A stretch of 64,000 bases of DNA from Bradyrhizobium sp. 170 (GTDB taxonomy: Bacteria; Pseudomonadota; Alphaproteobacteria; Rhizobiales; Xanthobacteraceae): the NCBI RefSeq assembly GCF_023101085.1, contig NZ_CP064703.1, positions 1,302,001-1,366,000 on the forward strand. Direction: 5' to 3'. Both the position numbers and the translations under genes were made by a program. The notes below the pieces were generated by a model. That model did not search any database, was not told the origin of the DNA, and saw nothing but the letters and a program-made list of their open reading frames with translations. Positions 46,101-55,274 of this stretch are shown here, piece by piece. Position 1 is the stretch's first letter. Every line of letters starts with the position of its first letter.

Positions 46101-46255
46101 AAACAGGCGGCAGAATTCATTTCTGCCGTCTTATCTCTTTGTTGATCCCGTTCTTTTCCATTTGAGCAACCAATATTAAACGCTTTGCATAGAAGCTGGC
46201 CTAGTTCCGTAAGGCACGTCGATGTCGCGTGCCGGTGCGTACGAAGGCCAGTTTC

Positions 46256-48985
46256 ATGGATGATTTGTTGCGGGAGTTTTTGACCGAAACCAGCGAGAGC
46301 CTGGATACGGTCGACAATCAGTTGGTGCGGTTCGAGCAGGACCCGAGCGACGCGAAGATCCTGGATAACATCTTCCGGCTGGTCCACACCATCAAGGGCA
46401 CCTGCGGCTTCTTAGGTCTGCCGCGGCTGGAAGCGCTGGCCCATGCCGGCGAGACGCTGATGGGCAAATTCCGCGACGGCATGCCGGTCAAGGCCGAGGC
46501 CGTGACGCTGATCCTGAGCAGCATCGACCGCATCAAGGAAATTCTCGCCGGCCTTGAGGCCACCGAAACCGAGCCCGAGGGCACCGACGAAGATCTGATC
46601 GAGAAGCTGCACGCGATGGCCGAGGGCGGCCACCATGCGGAAGCTGCGGCTGAGCCCGCGCCAGTCCCCGTCGTTGCCGCACCGCCCGTTCAGCCGGCGG
46701 TGACATCAGGCACGTTGATCGAGCAGGTGCTGGAACGCCCCTTGCGTCCCGGCGAAGTCTCGCTCGACGACCTCGAGCGCGCCTTCCGCGAGACCGCGAC
46801 CGAAGTCGCGCCCGCGCCGAAGCCCGCCGCCAAGCCGGCCGCGCCGGAAGCCGCCCCCGAGCCGCAGGTTGCAAAGGAAGTAAAGGCAAAACCTGCCAAG
46901 CGCGCCGCTGTCGCCGACACCGACGTCCAGGAAGCCGACAAGATCGCCAACCAGTCGATCCGCGTCAACGTCGACACGCTCGAACATCTGATGACCATGG
47001 TCTCCGAGCTGGTGTTGACCCGCAACCAGCTTTTGGAAATCTCCCGCCGCAACGAGGACACCGAGTTCAAGGTGCCGCTGCAGCGTTTGTCGAACGTCAC
47101 CGCCGAACTGCAGGAAGGCGTCATGAAGACGCGGATGCAGCCGATCGGCAATGCCTGGCAGAAGCTGCCGCGGATCGTCCGCGACCTCTCCGGCGAACTC
47201 GGCAAGCAGATCGAGCTCGAGATGCACGGCGCCGACACCGAACTCGACCGCCAGGTGCTCGACCTGATCAAGGATCCGTTGACGCACATGGTGCGCAACT
47301 CCGCCGACCACGGCCTGGAGACCCCGGCCGAGCGGCTGGCTTCAGGCAAGGGCGAGCAGGGCACCATCCGCCTCTCGGCCTATCACGAGGGCGGCCACAT
47401 CATCATCTGCATCGCCGACAATGGCCGCGGGCTCAACACCGAGCGGATCAAGGCCAAGGCAGTCTCCAACGGTCTCGTCACCGAGGCCGAACTGGAGAAG
47501 ATGACCGAAGCCCAGATCCACAAGTTCATCTTCGCGCCGGGCTTCTCGACCGCGGCCACCGTCACCTCGGTCTCCGGCCGCGGCGTCGGCATGGACGTGG
47601 TGCGCACCAATATCGACCAGATCGGCGGCACCATCGACATCAAGTCGGTAGCCGGTGAGGGCTCTTCTGTCACCATCAAGATCCCGCTGACGCTTGCCAT
47701 CGTCTCGGCCCTGATCGTGGAGGCCGCCGGCGACCGCTTTGCCATCCCGCAACTGTCCGTGGTCGAGCTGGTCCGCGCCCGCGCCAACTCCGAACACCGC
47801 ATCGAGCGCATCAAGGACACCGCTGTCCTCAGGTTGCGCAACAAGCTGTTGCCGCTGATGCACCTGAAGAAGCTATTGAAGATCGACGACGGCTCTTCCT
47901 CCGATCCCGAGAACGGCTTCATCGTGGTGACGCAGGTCGGCAGCCAGACCTTTGGCATCGTGGTCGACGGCGTGTTCCACACCGAAGAAATCGTGGTCAA
48001 GCCGATGTCCACAAAACTGCGGCACATCGACATGTTCTCCGGCAACACCATTCTCGGCGATGGCGCCGTGATCATGATCATCGACCCCAACGGCATTGCC
48101 AAGGCGCTCGGCGCCTCCGGCTCCTCGGCCCATGAGATGGCCGACGAGGCGTCGGCCGCGCATGCGATCGGCGGAGAACAGCTTACCTCGCTTTTGGTGT
48201 TCCGCGCCGGATCGAGCCAGCCCAAGGCGGTCCCGCTCGGCCTCGTCACCCGGCTGGAGGAGATCGCCACCGACAAGATCGAGCTCAGTAACGGCCGCTA
48301 CATGGTGCAGTACCGCGAGCAGCTGATGCCGCTGGTGCAGATGAATGGGGTCACCGTCCAGACCACGGGCTCGCAGCCGATCCTGGTGTTCGCCGACGAC
48401 GGCCGCTCGATGGGGCTCGTGGTCGACGAGATCATCGACATCGTCGAGGAGCGGCTGCACATCGAGGTCGCCGGCCAGCAGGAGGGCATTCTCGGTTCCG
48501 CCGTGATCAAGGGCCAGGCCACCGAAGTGATCGACGTCGGCCACTTCCTGCCGATGGCGTTTGCCGACTGGTTCTCGCGCAAGGAGATGCGGGCTTCATC
48601 AACGGCGCAATCGGTGCTGCTGGTCGACGACTCAGCGTTCTTCCGCAACATGCTGGCGCCGGTCTTGAAAGCCGCCGGCTACAAGGTGCGGGTCGCCGTC
48701 AACGCGCAGGAGGGGCTGTCCGCGCTGCGCTCGGGCCTCACCTTCGACGTGGTGCTGACCGACATCGAAATGCCGGACATGAACGGCTTCGAGTTCGCCG
48801 AAACCATCCGCGCCGACAACAATCTGAGCACGATGCCGATCATCGCTTTGTCCTCGCTGGTGTCGCCGGCGGCGATCGAGCGCGGGCGGCAGGCCGGCTT
48901 CCACGATTATGTCGCCAAGTTCGACCGTCCCGGCCTGATCGCGGCGCTGAAGGAACAGACCGCCGAGACCAGCAGAGCGGCATGA
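46256..48985 (+). CDS. cheA: Chemotaxis histidine kinase CheA with C-terminal receiver
   Basis: 909 residues from ATG 46256. HPt domain with phosphoacceptor His44 (RLVHTIKGTCGF); Ala/Pro linker; dimerisation helix pair IRVNVDTLEHLMTMVSELVLTRNQL; kinase domain with DPLTHMVRNSADHGLE, CIADNGRGL and the GRGVGMDVVRTNI box; two CheW-type regulatory modules; and a full receiver domain at the C terminus (SVLLVDDSAFFR with Asp836 in LTDIEMPD, and VAKFD). So this is a CheA-REC hybrid; the receiver may act as a phosphate sink. First gene of cheA-W-Y-B-R. Confidence 0.95.
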   Translation: MDDLLREFLTETSESLDTVDNQLVRFEQDPSDAKILDNIFRLVHTIKGTCGFLGLPRLEALAHAGETLMGKFRDGMPVKAEAVTLILSSIDRIKEILAGLEATETEPEGTDEDLIEKLHAMAEGGHHAEAAAEPAPVPVVAAPPVQPAVTSGTLIEQVLERPLRPGEVSLDDLERAFRETATEVAPAPKPAAKPAAPEAAPEPQVAKEVKAKPAKRAAVADTDVQEADKIANQSIRVNVDTLEHLMTMVSELVLTRNQLLEISRRNEDTEFKVPLQRLSNVTAELQEGVMKTRMQPIGNAWQKLPRIVRDLSGELGKQIELEMHGADTELDRQVLDLIKDPLTHMVRNSADHGLETPAERLASGKGEQGTIRLSAYHEGGHIIICIADNGRGLNTERIKAKAVSNGLVTEAELEKMTEAQIHKFIFAPGFSTAATVTSVSGRGVGMDVVRTNIDQIGGTIDIKSVAGEGSSVTIKIPLTLAIVSALIVEAAGDRFAIPQLSVVELVRARANSEHRIERIKDTAVLRLRNKLLPLMHLKKLLKIDDGSSSDPENGFIVVTQVGSQTFGIVVDGVFHTEEIVVKPMSTKLRHIDMFSGNTILGDGAVIMIIDPNGIAKALGASGSSAHEMADEASAAHAIGGEQLTSLLVFRAGSSQPKAVPLGLVTRLEEIATDKIELSNGRYMVQYREQLMPLVQMNGVTVQTTGSQPILVFADDGRSMGLVVDEIIDIVEERLHIEVAGQQEGILGSAVIKGQATEVIDVGHFLPMAFADWFSRKEMRASSTAQSVLLVDDSAFFRNMLAPVLKAAGYKVRVAVNAQEGLSALRSGLTFDVVLTDIEMPDMNGFEFAETIRADNNLSTMPIIALSSLVSPAAIERGRQAGFHDYVAKFDRPGLIAALKEQTAETSRAA

Positions 48986-49020
48986 ACAAGTTCAGCCGGA
49001 CGGCGTAAGGAAACAAGCAC

Positions 49021-49491
49021 ATGACAACCAAGACCGAGACCATCGAGGGCACTGTCGCCGAATACGTCACCGCCGTGATCGGCGGGCAATTGTTCGGCCT
49101 GCCGATCTCGCGGGTGCAGGACGTGTTCATGCCGGAACGGCTGACGCGGGTGCCGTTGTCGTCGGCCGAGATCGCCGGCGTGCTCAACCTGCGCGGCCGC
49201 ATCGTCACCGTGGTCGACATGCGCGCCCGGCTCGGCCTGCCCAAGAACGACGACGGCAAGCCGCCGATGGCGGTCGGCGTCGATCTGCGCGGCGAGTCCT
49301 ACGGCCTTCTGATCGATCAGATCGGCGAGGTCCTGAAACTCCGCGACGATGGCCGCGAGGAAAACCCCGTCAATCTCGATCCCCGCATGGCCAAGCTCGC
49401 CGGCGGCGTTCACCGTCTCGACGGCCAGCTCATGGTCGTCCTCGACGTCGATCGCGTTCTCGAAATCGTGCCGGACCTGATGGCGGCATGA
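49021..49491 (+). CDS. cheW: Chemotaxis coupling protein CheW
   Basis: 156 residues, standard length. EYVTAVIGGQLFGLPISRVQDVFMPERLTRVPLSSAEIAGVLNLRGRIVTVVDMR, then YGLLIDQIGEVLKL. Couples CheA to methyl-accepting receptors. It starts 35 bp after cheA, with AAGGAAAC before the ATG. Confidence 0.94.
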   Translation: MTTKTETIEGTVAEYVTAVIGGQLFGLPISRVQDVFMPERLTRVPLSSAEIAGVLNLRGRIVTVVDMRARLGLPKNDDGKPPMAVGVDLRGESYGLLIDQIGEVLKLRDDGREENPVNLDPRMAKLAGGVHRLDGQLMVVLDVDRVLEIVPDLMAA

Positions 49492-49549
49492 AGACCGAAG
49501 CTGGAATGAAAACATCCCTCTTGGGATTTAATATAGTTGGAGACCTAAA

Positions 49550-49915
49550 ATGAAAACATGTCTGGTCGTCGATGACTCGAGCGTCATCCGAAAAGTCGCA
49601 CGCCGCATCCTCGAAGGTCTCGACTTTCAGATCGTCGAAGCCGAGGACGGCCAAAAGGCGCTTGAAGTCTGCAAGCGCGCCATGCCCGAAGCGGTTCTGC
49701 TCGACTGGAACATGCCGGTCATGGACGGCTACGAATTCCTCGGCAATCTGCGCCGCATGCCCGGCGGCGACGCGCCCAAGGTGGTGTTCTGCACCACCGA
49801 AAATGACGTCGCACACATTGCGCGAGCGCTGCATGCCGGCGCCAATGAGTACATCATGAAGCCGTTCGACAAGGACATCGTCACCGCGAAGTTCCAGGAA
49901 GTCGGCCTGCTCTGA
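49550..49915 (+). CDS. cheY: Chemotaxis response regulator CheY
   Basis: 121-residue single receiver domain: acidic pocket VVDDS (Asp8, Asp9), phosphoacceptor Asp52 in LLDWNMPVMDGYEF, conserved Thr in FCTTEND and Lys in YIMKPFDKD. Controls the flagellar motor. Located between cheW and cheB. Confidence 0.93.
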   Translation: MKTCLVVDDSSVIRKVARRILEGLDFQIVEAEDGQKALEVCKRAMPEAVLLDWNMPVMDGYEFLGNLRRMPGGDAPKVVFCTTENDVAHIARALHAGANEYIMKPFDKDIVTAKFQEVGLL

Positions 49916-49998
49916 TCTCGGGCAGGTGATCCCGGCGGCTCAACGGCCTTCGGCGTTGTTTTTGTAAGTGTGCCGCTTGAGTTGGGTCGGGTGAAGTA

Positions 49999-51159
49999 AT
50001 GAGTGTTGCGTTAACGAAGTCTCCACCGCCAATCTCGACACGGCAAGACAAGCTGCGCGTGATGGTGGTCGACGACTCCGTCGTGATCCGCGGGATGATC
50101 TCGCGCTGGATCGGCGCCGAGCCGGACATGGAGGTCTCGGCCTCCTTGCGTACCGGTCTCGACGCCGTCAACCAGATCGAGCGCATCAAGCCCGATGTTG
50201 CCGTGCTCGATATCGAAATGCCGGAGCTCGACGGCATTTCGGCGCTGCCGCAACTCCTGGCGAAAAAGCGCGACCTCGTCATCATCATGGCGTCGACGCT
50301 GACCCGCCGCAATGCGGAGATCAGCTTCAAGGCGCTTTCGCTCGGCGCCTCCGACTACATTCCAAAGCCGGAGAGCACGCGCGAGGCCACCGCGGCCGAG
50401 ACCTTCCACCACGATCTGATTCAGAAGATTCGTCATCTGGGCGCCCGGGCCCGCCGGCGTGCGTCGCCGGCCGCGAGCCCATCCATGGCGCCGGCCCCCG
50501 AGCGGGCACGCGACTTACCGGTCCATCATCCGGTTGCGCAACTGCCGCTGGCGCGCCGGCCCTTCAGCATGCTGGCGCCGCGGGTGCTTCTGATCGGTTC
50601 GTCGACCGGTGGCCCGCAGGCCCTGATGACGCTGGTTGCCGACATCGGCCCGGTGATCGATCGCTTTCCGGTGCTGATCACCCAGCACATGCCGCCGACC
50701 TTCACCACGATTCTCGCCGAGCATCTGGCGCGCGCGAGCCGCCGGCCGGCGCATGAAGCCGTCGATGGCGAGATCGTCAAGCCCGGCCGGATCTATCTGG
50801 CGCCGGGCGGCCGCCACATGCGCGTGGTGCGCCACGGCGCCGAGACTGCGATCGCGCTCGACGACGGGCCGCCGGTGAATTTCTGCAAACCCGCGGTGGA
50901 CCCGCTGTTCAACTCCGCCATCGACGTCTGGCAGGGCGGCATCATGTCGGTGATTCTGACCGGCATGGGCTCCGACGGCATGCGCGGCGGCAAGGACATC
51001 GTCGCCGCCGGCGGCAGCGTGATTGCCCAGGACGAAGCGACCAGCGTGGTGTGGGGTATGCCGGGCGCGGCCACCAACGCAGGTATTTGCGCGGCGGTTC
51101 TGCCGCTCAATCAGATCGCGCCAAAACTGGTTCGGTTGTTTTCAGGAGATCGTTCGTGA
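49999..51159 (+). CDS. cheB: Chemotaxis glutamate methylesterase CheB
   Basis: 386 residues. Receiver domain with Asp71 ([11 protein letters not shown]), a Pro/Arg linker ([16 protein letters not shown]), and the methylesterase domain with the catalytic Ser in [13 protein letters not shown], His in [10 protein letters not shown] and Asp in [13 protein letters not shown]. Removes methyl groups from receptors when phosphorylated. Its TGA overlaps the cheR GTG. Confidence 0.94.
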   Translation: MSVALTKSPPPISTRQDKLRVMVVDDSVVIRGMISRWIGAEPDMEVSASLRTGLDAVNQIERIKPDVAVLDIEMPELDGISALPQLLAKKRDLVIIMASTLTRRNAEISFKALSLGASDYIPKPESTREATAAETFHHDLIQKIRHLGARARRRASPAASPSMAPAPERARDLPVHHPVAQLPLARRPFSMLAPRVLLIGSSTGGPQALMTLVADIGPVIDRFPVLITQHMPPTFTTILAEHLARASRRPAHEAVDGEIVKPGRIYLAPGGRHMRVVRHGAETAIALDDGPPVNFCKPAVDPLFNSAIDVWQGGIMSVILTGMGSDGMRGGKDIVAAGGSVIAQDEATSVVWGMPGAATNAGICAAVLPLNQIAPKLVRLFSGDRS

Positions 51160-52034
51160 CGCCTTCAGACTATGAGTATCTGCGTAAGCTTCTGAAAGAG
51201 CGCTCCGGGCTCGATCTTTCCGCCGACAAGCAATATCTGGTCGAAAGCCGGCTGTTGCCGCTGGCGCGCAAGTCCAGCCTGCCGGGAATTCCCGAGCTCG
51301 TCGCGAAGATGAGGAGCGGGGCGGAAGCGATGACGGCGGAGGTGGTCGAGGCGATGACCACCAACGAGACGTTCTTCTTCCGCGACAAGATTCCGTTCGA
51401 CCATTTGCGGGATACGATCATCCCGGCGATGGCGCAGGCGCGCGCGGCCCGTCGTTCCCTGCGCATCTGGTGCGCGGCGTCCTCCACCGGGCAGGAGCCG
51501 TACTCGATCGCGATGTGCCTGAAGGAAGCAGGTTCCCTGCTGTCGGGCTGGCGTACCGAGATCGTCGCGACCGACCTGTCGCAGGCGGTGCTGGAAAAAT
51601 CGAAGGCCGGAATCTTCAGCCAGTTCGAGGTGCAGCGCGGATTGCCGATCGGGTTGCTGGTGAAGTACTTCACCCAGAACGGCGAGCTTTGGCAGATCAA
51701 TGCCGAGATTCGCAGCATGGTGCAGCATCGTCAGCTCAACCTGCTGCAGGACTTCTCCCATCTCGGCGTGTTCGACATCGTCTTCTGCCGCAACGTGCTG
51801 ATCTATTTCGATCAGAATACCAAGACCAGTATCTTCGAGCGGCTCTCCCGGATGCTGGAGCCCGACGGCGTGCTGGCGCTGGGCGCGGCCGAATCCGTGG
51901 TCGGCATTACCAACACCTTCAAGCCCTATCCGGAGCGCCGCGGACTTTACCGTCCGAACATCGCGCCGGTGATACGGGTGGGGGCGTCGACCCTGGTGCC
52001 GCAAACCCTGCGGGCCGTCGCCGCGGCGCGCTGA
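51156..52034 (+). CDS. cheR: Chemotaxis protein methyltransferase CheR
   Basis: 292 residues with a GTG start at 51156 overlapping the cheB stop (GTGA), so translation is coupled. N-terminal helical domain [34 protein letters not shown], then [15 protein letters not shown] and the SAM site [34 protein letters not shown] and [14 protein letters not shown]. Methylates receptors with SAM. Last gene of the chemotaxis operon. Confidence 0.95.
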   Translation: MTPSDYEYLRKLLKERSGLDLSADKQYLVESRLLPLARKSSLPGIPELVAKMRSGAEAMTAEVVEAMTTNETFFFRDKIPFDHLRDTIIPAMAQARAARRSLRIWCAASSTGQEPYSIAMCLKEAGSLLSGWRTEIVATDLSQAVLEKSKAGIFSQFEVQRGLPIGLLVKYFTQNGELWQINAEIRSMVQHRQLNLLQDFSHLGVFDIVFCRNVLIYFDQNTKTSIFERLSRMLEPDGVLALGAAESVVGITNTFKPYPERRGLYRPNIAPVIRVGASTLVPQTLRAVAAAR

Positions 52035-52069
52035 GCCTGGTCTTCGACTCGTCCGCCTGCCATGCCGCG

Positions 52070-53227
52070 CTATACGATCGCGTGCGGCAGGAAGCGGGAC
52101 GTGTTGCCGGTGATCGGGTTCTCGTCCTCGCGGATCGACAGGCCGCATGGCGTGTGATCGACCAGCCAGCTTCCAAGCACCGGGTATTGGTCGGTGAAGC
52201 TCGGCAGCGGCGCTAAGGCCTGCCGAATGAATCCTTCCGCCCCGTACGGGCCTCGCTGTTCCATCAGCGTGGTGCCGGCGCTGACGAGCGCGACATTGGC
52301 GCCTTCGCGCGAATAAAGCGGCTTGCGCACGAACGAGGAGCCGAGCATCGACGCCTTCGGATCGTCCTCGAAATAGGCCGGCAGCAAATTGGGGTGCTTC
52401 GGAAACATCTCCCATAGCAGTGGTAGAATACCCTTGTTGGAAAGGATCGCTTTCCAGGGCGGCTCGATCCAGCGTGTCGGCGCACTCGCGAGCTTCGCGC
52501 CGAACGCGTCCTGAAACATCCATTCCCAGGGGTAGAGCTTGAAGGCGAGCCCAATTGCGCGATCGTCGAGATCGACGAAGCGGCCATCACCGCCCAGTCC
52601 GACGTCCTTGATGTCCATCAGCGTGGTCTTCAATCCGGCCTGGCTCGCGGTGTCCTGCAGATAGGCCAGCGTGCCGGCGTCCTCGGTATTCCCGGTCATG
52701 CCGGCGAGATGAAGATGCTTCGCGCCGCCGTGTTTCTTCCAGGCGTCGATCAGGCGCTCATGGATTGAATTGAACTGGTCGGCGCGCTTCGGGATGATGT
52801 TGCGCTCCATCGCCTGTTCGAGCCAGGTCCACTGAAAGACCGCCGCTTCGAAGATCGAGGTCGGCGTGTCCGCGTTGTACTCCAAGAGTTTCGCCGGGCT
52901 CCAGCCGTCGTAGCTCAGGTCCAGCCGGCCATAGAGACTGGCGTCGCGGCGGCGCCAGCTTTCGGACAGCAGCGGCCAGAAGGCTTCGGGTATTTTCAAC
53001 CGGCGCAGATATTTTTCGTCGTTGATCGCGCGGCCGACCAGTTCGAGGCACATCGCATCGATCTCGGCGGTGGGCCCTTCGATCCGCCGTTCGATCTCGT
53101 TCAGCGTGAACGCGTAATAGGCCCGTTCGTCCCAATAGCGCTCGCCGTCGATGGTGTGAAAAGTGAATCCCACGCTTTCGGCGGTGGCACGCCAGTCGTC
53201 GCGTTCGGGGCAGGGGATGCGCTGCAT
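52070..53227 (-). CDS. Glutathionylspermidine synthase-like ATP-grasp protein (YgiC/YjfC)
   Basis: 385 residues from ATG 53227. Synthetase-domain pattern: RYWDERAYYAFTLNEIERRIE, YGRLDLSYDGWSPAKLLEYNADTPTSIFEAAVFQWTWLE, EPPWKAILSNKGILPLLWEMFPKHPNLLPAYF, VRKPLYSREGANV. The amidase domain of E. coli Gsp is absent, as in YgiC and YjfC. Likely an ATP-dependent peptide-amine ligase of unknown substrate. Last gene of a DUF350-DUF1190-YgiC cassette. Convergent with cheR. Confidence 0.85.
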   Translation of the reverse strand: MQRIPCPERDDWRATAESVGFTFHTIDGERYWDERAYYAFTLNEIERRIEGPTAEIDAMCLELVGRAINDEKYLRRLKIPEAFWPLLSESWRRRDASLYGRLDLSYDGWSPAKLLEYNADTPTSIFEAAVFQWTWLEQAMERNIIPKRADQFNSIHERLIDAWKKHGGAKHLHLAGMTGNTEDAGTLAYLQDTASQAGLKTTLMDIKDVGLGGDGRFVDLDDRAIGLAFKLYPWEWMFQDAFGAKLASAPTRWIEPPWKAILSNKGILPLLWEMFPKHPNLLPAYFEDDPKASMLGSSFVRKPLYSREGANVALVSAGTTLMEQRGPYGAEGFIRQALAPLPSFTDQYPVLGSWLVDHTPCGLSIREDENPITGNTSRFLPHAIV

Positions 53228-53232
53228 GAAAT

Positions 53233-53637
53233 TCAGCCGCCAGAGAAGCCGACAGCGTGCCCGAACGAGCCGAAGCCGCCGCGCTGCGCGCTGTGCGAGC
53301 CGGAATCGGAAGTGCCCGAGGATGAATGGTTCGAGGACGAATCGCTCGAGTAGTAGCTGCTGCGCGACGAGCTGCCGCCGGAGCCGCCACTGGATGAAGA
53401 GCTGCGCGACGAGCATTCGGTATTGTTTTGCTGGTACGACGGCGAGGCCGCATTCGGCGATGGCTCGCAATTGCGGTGCGGCATCAGCGTGTAGGCGGCG
53501 CTGCCGACTGCAAACGTACCCATCAGCAGCAGCGCAACATGGCCCGAACGCTTGGCCGGCGGCTGAGCGGGACGCGGCGATGCCGGCACCGAGACCGGTT
53601 TGCGCTTGCCGAATTCGTGCTCTGATTTGTTGGCCAT
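53233..53637 (-). CDS. DUF1190 (YgiB/YjfM-like) Ser-rich exported protein
   Basis: 134 residues from ATG 53637. One helix (GHVALLLMGTFAVGSAAYTLM) after a basic N terminus, then Cys-bearing segments and a long Ser/Gly-rich tail (SSRSSSSSGGSGGSSSR). In E. coli ygiB and yjfM of this family sit beside the ygiC/yjfC synthetases, as here (5-bp gap). The two Cys suggest a lipoprotein or disulfide, though no clear lipobox is seen. Function unknown. Confidence 0.72.
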   Translation of the reverse strand: MANKSEHEFGKRKPVSVPASPRPAQPPAKRSGHVALLLMGTFAVGSAAYTLMPHRNCEPSPNAASPSYQQNNTECSSRSSSSSGGSGGSSSRSSYYSSDSSSNHSSSGTSDSGSHSAQRGGFGSFGHAVGFSGG

Positions 53638-53639
53638 GG

Positions 53640-54044
53640 TCAGTAGATCATGCAGGCGGCGTTCAGTGCGCCGGCAGCCAGCGAGGACAGCCCGAGCCAG
53701 ATCGCGGCGGCGAGTTCGCCGGAAGCGATCCGCTTCGACAGGTTCGGCACCGGAACCCTGACGAGGAAATAGACTGTTATCTGCACGATCAGGGCGATCG
53801 CGGCCCAGATCATGCAATCCCAGACATTGGCGGAATGGGCGATGGCACTGACCAGCGGCAGCACGAAGCCGAGCAGGCTCAGGCCCAGCGCAATGGCGGC
53901 TGCCGGCTCGTTGGCCCGGATCAGGTCGAACTCATTGTGCGCCGTGACGCGGGTATAGACGAAGAGGTAGGCCACCACGGCGACAATTGCCGTGCAGAAA
54001 TAGACCAGGAACGCCGGCAGCCCGGCAAGGGATTGCAGAACCAT
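53640..54044 (-). CDS. DUF350 (YjfL-like) membrane protein
   Basis: 134 residues from ATG 54044, four membrane helices, with the DUF350 pattern NEFDLIRANEPAAAIALGLSLLGFVLPLVSAIAHS and YFLVRVPVPNLSKRIASGELAAAIWLGLSSLAAG. Stops 3 bp before the DUF1190 ATG, so the three genes are one operon: DUF350, DUF1190, YgiC, the order of E. coli yjfL-M-C. Confidence 0.85.
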   Translation of the reverse strand: MVLQSLAGLPAFLVYFCTAIVAVVAYLFVYTRVTAHNEFDLIRANEPAAAIALGLSLLGFVLPLVSAIAHSANVWDCMIWAAIALIVQITVYFLVRVPVPNLSKRIASGELAAAIWLGLSSLAAGALNAACMIY

Positions 54045-54140
54045 TGAATTCGCCCCGACTCGTGCGTTCGATAAGGTTCGCACGATCTGTCAGTCGGCGC
54101 ATAGACGCGGGCGGTTCAATCCCAATAAAAACTCTGCCTG

Positions 54141-54238
54141 GAGCCCGGTTCTGATTGGATCAGAACCGTGCACTAGATGCTTGTTTTGACGCGTTTTCTT
54201 GACGCGAACCGGTGTCCGCTTCGCTGGAAAACGCTATA
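54141..54238. repeat. Dispersed extragenic palindrome, family A copy 2
   Basis: Close match to 22415-22514: GAGCCCGGTTCTGATT / AATCAGAACCG-type arms, then GCTTGTTTTGACGCGTTTTC and GAACCGGTGTCC, GAAAACGCTATA. The left palindrome is less perfect than in copy 1. It lies between the DUF350 start and the P460 stop. Confidence 0.82.
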
Positions 54239-54302
54239 AACAAAAACTTCGCTATTTCGGGCGGGGCTGGCAAATCTTCTACCGCGGCCTTGACGCAGTC
54301 GG

Positions 54303-55109
54303 TTATTCCCTGACCTCGATCTTGCCCTTCATTGCCGGGTGCAGGCCGCAGATGTAATCGTAGTTTCCGGCATCGGCGAGGATCAGCTGGGTGGTCTTGC
54401 CCTTCAGCGCGATCGACGAGCGCTGCGCCTTGGGGCCGGTGATCGTCACCTGGTGCGGCGAGGAATCGGTGTTGTGCCAGGTGATGGTCTGGCCCTTGCT
54501 GACCACGACGGTCTCCGGGCCGAACTTGAAGTCGGAGATCGAGACCACGCCAGGGCCCGGCGTGGGCTTTGCCATGGCGCCTTCGGGCGTGCCCTTCAGG
54601 CCCGCTAGTGAGATAACAAAATCCTGCCCGGCATGCGGCTTGTGGCAGGAAAAGCAGGCCGTCAAATTGGCCTTGTCATTGACCTTCTTGTCCGGGCCAA
54701 ACGCCTGATACTCCCATTCGCCGTTCCGAATGTCATCCTTGTACTCGGTGCCCCAGCCGTCGCGCTTTTCCATCACCGTGTAGGCGACGAGGTCGCCCTT
54801 CTGGAAACGGCCGTTGGCATCCTTGAGGGGCTCGCCGGCCGCATCGAGCTGCGCCTTGTACTGGACCAGCGTCAGCACCGTGCCGCTCGGGATCGGCTGC
54901 CCCTTGCGTACCGCATCGACTGCCGCCGGCGTCGCATAGAGTTCGCGATACTGCTTGTTGTCGTAACGATCGACCGTGGCGTAGAGCGTGCCCTTGTCGA
55001 AATACTCCGGGAAGGCGACCTTGTCGCCGCCGGCGAGCGCCGAATAGCCGATGAGCGCGCCCGATGCCGATCCGAGCGCGACAGCGGCAACCAGCCTGAC
55101 GTTTTTCAT
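54303..55109 (-). CDS. Cytochrome P460-like domain fused to a cupredoxin
   Basis: 268 residues from ATG 55109 (GGGGGAAG upstream). N-terminal signal/anchor, then a P460-type domain (FPEYFDKGTLYATVDRYDNKQYRELYAT, YKDDIRNGEWEYQAFGP) ending in the heme c motif ACFSCHKPHAG (Cys152, Cys155, His156). Residues 185-268 form a plastocyanin-like domain with copper ligands His219, Cys254, His257 and Met260 (YICGLHPAMKG). Periplasmic electron carrier or oxidase combining heme and type 1 copper; NO or hydroxylamine chemistry is known for P460 but is unproven here. Confidence 0.87.
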   Translation of the reverse strand: MKNVRLVAAVALGSASGALIGYSALAGGDKVAFPEYFDKGTLYATVDRYDNKQYRELYATPAAVDAVRKGQPIPSGTVLTLVQYKAQLDAAGEPLKDANGRFQKGDLVAYTVMEKRDGWGTEYKDDIRNGEWEYQAFGPDKKVNDKANLTACFSCHKPHAGQDFVISLAGLKGTPEGAMAKPTPGPGVVSISDFKFGPETVVVSKGQTITWHNTDSSPHQVTITGPKAQRSSIALKGKTTQLILADAGNYDYICGLHPAMKGKIEVRE

Positions 55110-55206
55110 GACTTCCCCCATCGTTTGCGGACAATTCCGTCAGCTACGGGACAGCGGGAATCGGGTTTCAATCGGGGGACGTGAATTAAGTCATTCCCAA
55201 ACAAAA

Positions 55207-55228
55207 ACCCCGCCATTTCGGGCGGGGT
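55207..55228 (-). terminator. Terminator after ctrA
   Basis: Stem ACCCCGCC/GGCGGGGT with a 6-nt loop; on the minus strand TTTTTG follows. 47 bp past the ctrA stop. Confidence 0.85.
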
Positions 55229-55274
55229 CCAGTCGGGAGCAGTGAGCCTTGCAGCTCGCCGTAAACCCTGGGTG

